This document shows positions 58,181 to 64,000 of a stretch of DNA of 64,000 bases, one piece after another. Below the pieces are notes generated by a model. That model searched no databases, was not told the origin of the DNA, and saw only the letters and a list, made by a program, of their open reading frames with translations. Location: the NCBI RefSeq assembly GCF_022026395.1, contig NZ_CP041767.1, positions 3,380,501 to 3,444,500 of the forward strand. The letters run 5' to 3'. A program made the translations under genes and the position numbers. Origin of the DNA: Brevibacillus brevis. Its GTDB lineage: Bacteria; Bacillota; Bacilli; Brevibacillales; Brevibacillaceae. The first letter of the stretch is position 1. The number at the start of each line of letters is the position of its first letter.

Positions 58181-60724
58181 TTATTCACGATGATTTCCAT
58201 CGAACAGGCTAGACTGGACATTAGGTGTCTTCTGTTGTCCTGCTGTACCAGCTCCGTCTCCCGAACCTTTTGCCGTCGCTTCGTCCTTCGGTTCATCTGT
58301 CGGCAAAATGGTTTCAAAAGCAACTGATTTTACTCCACCCTCCACCAGTTGTCGCCCAATACCACCTTGCTCGTTGACGATCACTTGCTCTGTCTCAACA
58401 AGGGTCCATTCGTTCTGCGACGTCCACGCATAAACCGTTTCCTCGATGAACATCGCAACAAGCTCATGCGGGTTATTTTTTCGTTTACGAATCAACTGTA
58501 CGCCTTTGCCTGCACGAGCCTGGAGTGGGATCGCAGCAATGGCTGTGCGTTTGACAACCCCTTCAGCGGTCAACAAACTAAAGGCACGAGAATCGACTTC
58601 CTCAATCGGAAGCATCGTGATCACAACGTCGCCAGGAGCAAGTGCGATTGCTTTTACCCCACTCGACGCTCTACCAGTAGCGCTGACTTCACTGCGCTGG
58701 AATCGGATGCCCATGCCATCTTTCGTCGCACCGAGTATCGCGCCAGCTTCGTCCGCCACAAATACATTCACAAACTCGTCATCGTCGCCTTTTATCTTTG
58801 CAGCTACCAACGCACTGGAACGATTTGTTTCGTATTCGGACAACGCCGTCTTTTTCATCAAACCCTTTTTGCTTACATGGTATACATACAGCGGTTGTTT
58901 GAAGTTTTCTACGATCGTAAAGCCAACAATCCGCTGATTCTTCTCCAACGGGATAATATTGACGAGGGCCGAACCGATATCCTTCCACTTATCGTCCGGG
59001 AAGGCATTGACCAGTGTGGCGAAGTATTTACCGTCCTGGGTAAAGAAGAGAGCGGTGTGAGACGTATTCGTCTCCATGAAATAACGGACACGGTCTCCTT
59101 CTTTTACCCCACATGTTTCCAGCGTTCCCCCTACTGATTTGAAGGAGCGCGGGCTCGTCCGCTTGATATATCCTTCGTTTGTCAGGGTTACGATGCAATC
59201 CTCGGCATTGATTTGCATTGCGATATCGATTTTGATTTCCTCGATCTCGCCCTGGATTTCTGTCAGGCGCTCTTCTGCGTATTTTTTCTTGATCTCGTTC
59301 AGCTCGCCTGTAATGACTTGAATCAGCTTTTTCTCGCTTGCCAAAATCGATTTCAGTTCCTCGATTTCTTTTGCCAATGTAGCCAATTCTTTTTCCAGCT
59401 TGACGATATCCAAACGTGTCAAGGAAGCGAGCTGAATGCTCAAGATCGCATCTGCCTGATTTTCGGTGAAGCCGTATTTCTCCATGATGTTTTTCTTGGC
59501 ATCTGCACGGTCTTCCGAATCCATAATCGTATCGACGATTTGACGCAAAATGGACTTGGCACGAATCAAGCCTTCCACGATATGCTCTCGGCTTTGCTTT
59601 CGATCCAGATCATATTGGCAGCGATTCGTGACGACTTCTTTTTGGTGGTCGATGTACGCCCCCAATAAAGCCTTAAGTCCCATCTGACGGATGGTCCCCT
59701 CATGAATCACGTTCATGTTGTAATTGTAATAGATTTGCAGATCCGTATTTTTGTACAGGTAGTTGAGAATCGCCTGCTCATCCGCTTCCTTGCGAATATC
59801 CACTACGATGCGAACTTTTTTCTGTTCGGCCTCTTTGCGTCCGGTTTCATCGCGAACCGCCAGTGCCCCCTCGATTTTGCGCTCCATCACGAGCTCATCG
59901 ATTTGGGCGACGAGCTTCGACTTGACCACTTCGTAAGGGATTTCGGAAATGACGATTTTTTTGATCTTGCCGCCTTTTGGCTCCTCTATATGCGTCTTCC
60001 CGCGAATGATGAATTGGCCGCGTCCTGTCTCAAAAGCCTTGCGAATCCCGGACAGCCCTTGAACAATGCCGCCTGTCGGAAAATCTGGGCCTTTGACATG
60101 CTGCATCAGTTCATCCAGCGAGATATTTGGGTTCTTCATTTGTGCAACAGCCGCATCAATGACTTCGCCCAAATTGTGCGTAGGGATATCAGTTGCAAAA
60201 CCAACCGCGATCCCGGCAGCGCCATTCACGAGAAGATTGGGAAACCGTGAAGGCAATACTGCCGGTTGTTGAGCGGAGTTGTCGTAGTTCGGGATAAATG
60301 TAACCGTATCCTTTTCAATATCGCGCAAAAGCTCATTGGCCAATGCCGACAGTCTGGATTCGGTATAACGCATAGCGGCTGGCGGGTCTGCATCCAAGCT
60401 ACCAAAGTTTCCATGGCCTTGAATGAGCACTTGGCGCATTTTCCACCACTGCGCCATCCGCACCATCGTTTCGTAAATCGCCGAGTCACCGTGCGGGTGA
60501 TAGGTACCCATCACGTACCCGACCGTTTTCGCTGATTTACGGTATGGTTTATCGTTCGTGTTGCCTTCTTGGTACATGGCATACAAAATCCGGCGCTGTA
60601 CCGGTTTTAGTCCATCGCGAGCATCTGGGATCGCGCGTGAGAGAATAACCAGATTGGCATAGTCCCCAAAGCGCTTTCCCATAATCTCCGCGAAGCTCTG
60701 CTTAATAATTTGATTGGACAGCAT
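58181..60724 (-). CDS. parC: DNA topoisomerase IV subunit A
   Basis: Cuts and rejoins both strands to decatenate daughter chromosomes. 847 residues. Breakage-reunion domain at the N-terminus with active-site tyrosine in [11 protein letters not shown] (about residue 120) and the quinolone-determining region [18 protein letters not shown], where S80-type serine is present (HGDSAIYE). Long coiled coil about 430-500 ([19 protein letters not shown]). The C-terminal beta-pinwheel follows (from about 510) with an extra Gly/Lys-rich tail ([17 protein letters not shown]). ATG two bases after the parE stop, so coupled; GGGGGAGG lies in parE. Confidence 0.97.
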   Translation of the reverse strand: MLSNQIIKQSFAEIMGKRFGDYANLVILSRAIPDARDGLKPVQRRILYAMYQEGNTNDKPYRKSAKTVGYVMGTYHPHGDSAIYETMVRMAQWWKMRQVLIQGHGNFGSLDADPPAAMRYTESRLSALANELLRDIEKDTVTFIPNYDNSAQQPAVLPSRFPNLLVNGAAGIAVGFATDIPTHNLGEVIDAAVAQMKNPNISLDELMQHVKGPDFPTGGIVQGLSGIRKAFETGRGQFIIRGKTHIEEPKGGKIKKIVISEIPYEVVKSKLVAQIDELVMERKIEGALAVRDETGRKEAEQKKVRIVVDIRKEADEQAILNYLYKNTDLQIYYNYNMNVIHEGTIRQMGLKALLGAYIDHQKEVVTNRCQYDLDRKQSREHIVEGLIRAKSILRQIVDTIMDSEDRADAKKNIMEKYGFTENQADAILSIQLASLTRLDIVKLEKELATLAKEIEELKSILASEKKLIQVITGELNEIKKKYAEERLTEIQGEIEEIKIDIAMQINAEDCIVTLTNEGYIKRTSPRSFKSVGGTLETCGVKEGDRVRYFMETNTSHTALFFTQDGKYFATLVNAFPDDKWKDIGSALVNIIPLEKNQRIVGFTIVENFKQPLYVYHVSKKGLMKKTALSEYETNRSSALVAAKIKGDDDEFVNVFVADEAGAILGATKDGMGIRFQRSEVSATGRASSGVKAIALAPGDVVITMLPIEEVDSRAFSLLTAEGVVKRTAIAAIPLQARAGKGVQLIRKRKNNPHELVAMFIEETVYAWTSQNEWTLVETEQVIVNEQGGIGRQLVEGGVKSVAFETILPTDEPKDEATAKGSGDGAGTAGQQKTPNVQSSLFDGNHRE

Positions 60725-60726
60725 GC

Positions 60727-62697
60727 TTATTCATCCTCCCCCACTTCAAAGGTGACGTGGTTCTCGATCCACTCACGCCGTGGTGGGACTTTGTCACCCA
60801 TCAAAACGGTTACCAGCTTCTCACAGTGAGCGAGGTCTTCCAGTTCAACCTTAATGAGCTTGCGCGTCTCAGGGTCCATGGTTGTTTCCCAGAGCTGATC
60901 GGCGTTCATCTCACCCAAACCTTTGTAGCGCTGCACTTCAGCACCGCGTCCAGCCTTTTTCAATGCCTGTTCCAGCTCGTAATCGCTCCAACAATAGATT
61001 GCCTCTGTCTGCTTGCCCTTGCTCTGCTTTTTCACCTGATACAAAGGTGGTTGCGCAATATACAAGTGACCAGCTGCAATCATCGGGCGCATGTAGCGGA
61101 AGAAGAAGGTCAAGAGCAGCGTTTGAATGTGCGAGCCGTCAACGTCCGCGTCAGACATGATGATGACTTTGTCAAATGCACAGTTTTCGATGGAAAACTC
61201 TTCGCCAATATCGGTTTCAAGCACCTCGAGGATCGTGCGGAACTCTTCATTCGCCAATACCTCGGATAGCTTTGCTTTTTCTGTGTTCAACGGCTTCCCG
61301 CGCAGGCTGAACAAAGCTTGGAACTCTGAATTACGCGCCTGTTTTGCAGAGCCACCCGCAGAATCCCCCTCGACGAGGAAGAGCTCGTTGCGCTTGGAGT
61401 CTCTGTATTGCGGCGGAGTGAACTTTTCCGAAATCGATTTGCGCTTTTTCGCGGTTTTGCCTTTCTTGTCGCCGCGCAGGGCTTCGCGTTGTTTGCGCAG
61501 CTCTTCGCGAATCTCAGCAGAACGCAATGCCTTGTCAATCAGCAGCTTGCCTATTTCCGGATTTTCCTCGAGGAAGAAGCCTAGCTTTTCGGAAACAATC
61601 TGTTCTACGATTGCCCGTGCTTCTTCGTTCCCCAGCTTGTCTTTTGTTTGGGACTCAAACTGGACGTCAGCCATTTGCAATGACAATACACCGAGGAAAC
61701 CTTCCCGCAAATCGTTTCCAGTTAAGTTCGGGTCCTTTTCTTTCAAGTACCCTTTTTTCCGGGCAAATTCGTTAAAGATCCGGGTTGTACCGTTGCGGAA
61801 GCCCGTAACATGAGTTCCACCGTCCGCTGTTACAATGGAGTTGACATAGGACACCAGTGTCTCTGCATAGCCGTCATTGTACTGAAAAGCCAGTTCAACG
61901 TAGATATTGTCCTTTTCCCCTTCGAAGTAAACGATCGGATGGAGCGTATTTTTCCCCTCGTTCAAATAAGAAACGTATGATTTCAAGCCATCTTCGAAAT
62001 AAAACTCTTCCCGTTTCTTTTCAGGACCACGCTCGTCATTCAAAACCATGCGCAGCTTTTTCAAAAGGAATGCCGTCTCACGGAATCGATCACGAATGGT
62101 CTCATAATCAAAGCGAGCGTTGCCAAACACCGCGTCATCCGGGAGAAAACGTACCGTTGTTCCAGTGCGTTTGGTGTTCCCTGTGATTTCAAGACCGGTA
62201 ACCGGTTTACCAACATGCTCAGTTCCATTTGCATCTACAACATATTCAAAGCGTTGCTTATGAATTTTGCCTTCCCGATGGATTTCAACCTCAAGCCATT
62301 TGGACAAGGCCACAACAACACTGGAACCTACTCCGTGCAAGCCACCACTTTTTTTATATCCGCCACCGCCGAATTTACCACCGGCATGGAGCGTCGTAAA
62401 AATGACTTCTGGTACAGGTCGGCCAGTCTTGTGCATACCCGTTGGAATTCCGCGCCCATGGTCCTCTACACTGACACTTCCATCCTTGTACAAAGTGACG
62501 ATGATGCTATCATTAACGCCGGCAAGCGCCTCGTCTTTGGCATTATCTACAATTTCCCACAGCAGATGATGCAGGCCACGCGAGCCCGTGGAGCCTATGT
62601 ACATTCCAGGGCGTTTTCGAACGGCAATCAAGCCTTCTAAGACCTGAATATCTTCTTCCGTATACGTTAATGTTTGCTGTGTTTCTGTTTCCTTCAA
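60727..62697 (-). CDS. parE: DNA topoisomerase IV subunit B
   Basis: ATPase subunit, 656 residues. TTG at 62697, seven bases after GAGGGGAG, is chosen over a longer frame because it gives the normal N-terminus ([35 protein letters not shown]). GHKL ATP site: [48 protein letters not shown]. Transducer with [30 protein letters not shown] and [14 protein letters not shown] lysine-rich insertion ([13 protein letters not shown]) precedes TOPRIM, as in other Firmicutes. Promoter TTGAAT-18-TACAAT lies 157-186 bases upstream. Confidence 0.96.
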   Translation of the reverse strand: MKETETQQTLTYTEEDIQVLEGLIAVRKRPGMYIGSTGSRGLHHLLWEIVDNAKDEALAGVNDSIIVTLYKDGSVSVEDHGRGIPTGMHKTGRPVPEVIFTTLHAGGKFGGGGYKKSGGLHGVGSSVVVALSKWLEVEIHREGKIHKQRFEYVVDANGTEHVGKPVTGLEITGNTKRTGTTVRFLPDDAVFGNARFDYETIRDRFRETAFLLKKLRMVLNDERGPEKKREEFYFEDGLKSYVSYLNEGKNTLHPIVYFEGEKDNIYVELAFQYNDGYAETLVSYVNSIVTADGGTHVTGFRNGTTRIFNEFARKKGYLKEKDPNLTGNDLREGFLGVLSLQMADVQFESQTKDKLGNEEARAIVEQIVSEKLGFFLEENPEIGKLLIDKALRSAEIREELRKQREALRGDKKGKTAKKRKSISEKFTPPQYRDSKRNELFLVEGDSAGGSAKQARNSEFQALFSLRGKPLNTEKAKLSEVLANEEFRTILEVLETDIGEEFSIENCAFDKVIIMSDADVDGSHIQTLLLTFFFRYMRPMIAAGHLYIAQPPLYQVKKQSKGKQTEAIYCWSDYELEQALKKAGRGAEVQRYKGLGEMNADQLWETTMDPETRKLIKVELEDLAHCEKLVTVLMGDKVPPRREWIENHVTFEVGEDE

Positions 62698-62853
62698 TCG
62701 CGCTCTCCCCTCTACTCTTCGGACACGTAGAAAAACGATCATGCCTTTTTTACTGATGGCTAGCGTCGTATTCACCTTTTTTGAAAAACGCCGAGATGAT
62801 TCAATCACCATTGAGAGGAACGTTTTCCTAATAAAAGCGAACACTTAATCGCT

Positions 62854-62883
62854 ATTGTACCGTATGGTTCCCATAGTATTCAA
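62854..62883 (-). promoter_or_regulatory. Promoter of parE
   Basis: Minus-strand -35 TTGAAT (62883-62878), 18-base spacer, -10 TACAAT (62859-62854). Leaves a leader of about 150 bases before the TTG start. Confidence 0.65.
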
Positions 62884-62903
62884 CGCCAGTAGCAAAATGG
62901 GGC

Positions 62904-62991
62904 AAAAAAGCCACCTCGCCCCTAGCGAGATGGCCGATTCTTCTCAGTATTCCTCGTTCTCATTCGTTCTGTACATGACAAGCTTATTCCA
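62904..62991 (-). ncRNA. Candidate small RNA between parE and the YflT-like gene
   Basis: A minus-strand promoter (62998-63027), about 55 transcribed bases and a good intrinsic terminator: 10-bp stem GCCATCTCGC / GCGAGGTGGC (one G-U pair) with loop TAGGG and six T at 62909-62904. The stem pairs better in the minus-strand RNA than in the plus-strand one, which favours minus transcription. Its terminator lies upstream of the parE promoter, so the product would be a discrete RNA of about 88 bases. No convincing reading frame in it. It could alternatively be a terminated leader of a longer parE transcript. Confidence 0.45.
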
Positions 62992-62997
62992 TTAATT

Positions 62998-63027
62998 AGT
63001 GTAGCACTATTGGTGAAGATTGGTCAA
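62998..63027 (-). promoter_or_regulatory. Promoter of the candidate small RNA
   Basis: Minus-strand -35 TTGACC (63027-63022), 18-base spacer ending in TGC, and -10 TACACT (63003-62998), that is an extended -10 (TGCTACACT). No gene on this strand between it and parE. Confidence 0.5.
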
Positions 63028-63085
63028 AATGAAAAACCAAAACATTTGTTTCCCTTTCTCTATTTCTTCCCCCACTGCGTAAATC

Positions 63086-63095
63086 CTGCTACTAT
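63086..63095 (+). promoter_or_regulatory. Extended -10 promoter of the YflT-like gene
   Basis: TGCTACTAT has the extended -10 form TG-N-TACTAT with the hexamer at 63090-63095. The -35 region is poor, which extended -10 promoters tolerate. It would give a leader of roughly 130 bases. No sigma-B-like promoter was found despite the stress-protein family. Confidence 0.4.
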
Positions 63096-63142
63096 CAAGG
63101 AAAATATATGTCAATTGGTTCTTATGTAGCGTTCACAAACGT

Positions 63143-63210
63143 GCCTCAGGTATTTCCATTCATTCGCTCTTTGGCTTTGGACATCCTAAAAAGGCATCGA
63201 TTCCTGAGGC
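63143..63210 (+). promoter_or_regulatory. Structured leader upstream of the YflT-like gene
   Basis: GCCTCAGG (63143-63150) pairs perfectly with CCTGAGGC (63203-63210), closing a 52-base loop and ending 6 bases before the GGGGGG ribosome binding site. Inside lies a smaller GCTTT/AAAGGC pairing, and before it a CGTT-CACA-AACG mini-hairpin (63130-63141). It matches no riboswitch class I know. Could control translation initiation. Confidence 0.4.
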
Positions 63211-63229
63211 GAAAAAGGGGGGACTACAT

Positions 63230-63607
63230 TTGATCAGTGCTACCAAGCCGTTTGTCAAATTCCATAAGTATGATGCTGAGCTAGCTTCTGACGTTCATGC
63301 GTTAAATTCCGCCGGATACAACAGTGATGACATCTGGGTTTTGAAATGGAATCCAGATAAAAATCACTCCAATCAACGAAACAATTTTTATAAATACAGC
63401 ACCCACTTTGAAAGTGCCGTCGGTCACATTGACAGCATGGCGCATTTCTTTGACAATGGCGGTGAAGAATTGCGTACCCGTCTCGAAAAGCTAGGTCTTA
63501 CGAAAGACGAGTGCTCGGCATTGGTTCGGGAACTGCAAGAAACCGACTATACATGCCTTCTCGTTGTACGAGACCTTAAGGATAACATTATTAAAATGAA
63601 TGACTGA
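63230..63607 (+). CDS. YflT-like general stress protein 17M family protein
   Basis: 125 residues. TTG start at 63230 after AAAAAGGGGGGACTACA. The N-terminal half follows the YflT/general stress protein 17M pattern (KFHKYDAELASDVHALNSAGYNSDDIWVLKW), a small alpha/beta module in which the ligand or partner is unknown. The C-terminal half (HFESAVGHIDSMAHFFDNGGEELRTRLEKLGLTKDECSALVRELQETDYTCLLVV) completes the domain, with the typical Ser/Glu helix and final strand. Cytoplasmic. The family is induced by heat, salt or ethanol in Bacillus; function unknown. Confidence 0.7.
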   Translation: MISATKPFVKFHKYDAELASDVHALNSAGYNSDDIWVLKWNPDKNHSNQRNNFYKYSTHFESAVGHIDSMAHFFDNGGEELRTRLEKLGLTKDECSALVRELQETDYTCLLVVRDLKDNIIKMND

Positions 63608-63620
63608 TGACCGCAAGAAA

Positions 63621-63656
63621 AAGCCACTGCTCGGTTTCTAACGCCAGCAGTGGCTT
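63621..63656. terminator. Bidirectional terminator between the YflT-like and DUF1292 genes
   Basis: Perfect 11-bp stem AAGCCACTGCT (63621-63631) / AGCAGTGGCTT (63646-63656); A-run before and T-rich GTTT after. Convergent genes on both sides. Confidence 0.88.
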
Positions 63657-63674
63657 GTTTCATTCTTACCGGGA

Positions 63675-63974
63675 TTACTTGTCTTCTTTAATGAGTTCGA
63701 TGCCTTCCAGCACTTCGTTCAGCTTCGCGTAAACAGTGCTTTCCTCATCTTCTTCCAATGGTACCATTTCGCCGCCGTCCACTTGGAATACGAAGATATC
63801 TACTTCTTCATCTTCTTCGCTTTCTTCATCTTCCACAGCTTCAGCCAAGGCAATATATTCTTTACCGTTCAGGTCGAACATAGCCAATACTTCGAAATCC
63901 CCCAACGGTTCACCATTTTCATCGTCCAATGTAATGATATCGCCCAACTCGAGGTCTTTGTTCTCTTCTGTCAA
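63675..63974 (-). CDS. DUF1292 family protein (YrzB-like)
   Basis: About 99 residues, acidic and soluble. Family marks: DIITLDDENGEPLGDFEVLAMFDLNGKEYIALAEA in the first half, an acidic run (EDEESEEDEEVDIFVFQVD) and LEEDEESTVYAKLNEVLEG at the end. YrzB-like proteins are often found near the alaS-yrrL-yrrK genes in Firmicutes and their function is unknown. Two starts are possible: GTG at 63983, only one base after AAGGA, or TTG at 63974, ten bases after it; I prefer TTG. Upstream of it the window ends, so operon partners cannot be seen. Confidence 0.85.
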   Translation of the reverse strand: MTEENKDLELGDIITLDDENGEPLGDFEVLAMFDLNGKEYIALAEAVEDEESEEDEEVDIFVFQVDGGEMVPLEEDEESTVYAKLNEVLEGIELIKEDK

Positions 63975-64000
63975 TGTGTTCACGTCCTTATGCAGATATT

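Noticed and set aside
58349..59137. 262-codon open frame on the plus strand
   Set aside because: Antisense to parC, which is well conserved on the other strand.

Overview
The window looks like chromosomal DNA of an aerobic, probably spore-forming Firmicute close to Brevibacillus. Grounds: very strong AGGAGG-type ribosome binding sites, frequent TTG and GTG starts, SpoVK-, YvdD-, YflT- and DUF1292-like proteins, a parE-parC pair, a CcpA-type cre box, and Brevibacillus/Bacillus-style non-ribosomal peptide synthetases. Genus assignment is inference; no rRNA or tRNA is present to confirm it.

Layout. 1-4969: a tripartite tricarboxylate transporter (tctA cut by the window edge, tctB, tctC) and a CitA/CitB-type two-component system, with a textbook cre site and a 12-bp inverted repeat in front of tctC. 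5193-22232: a nearly complete reductive pyrimidine degradation pathway: NCS1 permease, PreT/PreA dihydropyrimidine dehydrogenase, dihydropyrimidinase, beta-ureidopropionase, then 5 kb further on a beta-alanine-type transaminase, a CoA-acylating semialdehyde dehydrogenase and a PucR regulator. Interleaved are a possible ADP-ribosyltransferase-fold protein, two small putative DNA-binding proteins, two secreted proteins, a LOG-family hydrolase and a MazG-like protein. 22284-29202: a secreted subtilase, a double-AAA+ SpoVK/CbxX protein, and a MarR-regulated MFS pump with two matching palindromic operators.

29379-55441: a roughly 26-kb same-strand block that I read as one biosynthetic locus. A 5188-residue hybrid enzyme (acyl-AMP ligase, ACP, KS without AT, ACP, aminotransferase, C, A-domain remnant, PCP, C-A-PCP, C-A-PCP-E) is followed by a 1574-residue NRPS (C-A-PCP, then an atypical terminal condensation-like domain, no thioesterase), an MFS exporter, and an RND pump with its adaptor. 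Reading the adenylation pockets gives Orn, an unassigned (D-configured) residue, and Phe, so the predicted product is a beta-amino-fatty-acyl tripeptide. The malonyl transferase it needs is not in the window.

56158-63974: housekeeping and accessory genes: an ApaH/PrpE-like phosphatase, a nitroreductase with a palindromic operator, topoisomerase IV (parE-parC), a candidate small RNA between parE and a YflT-like gene, a structured leader before that gene, and a DUF1292 protein. All assignments come from reading the sequence; no database search was made.
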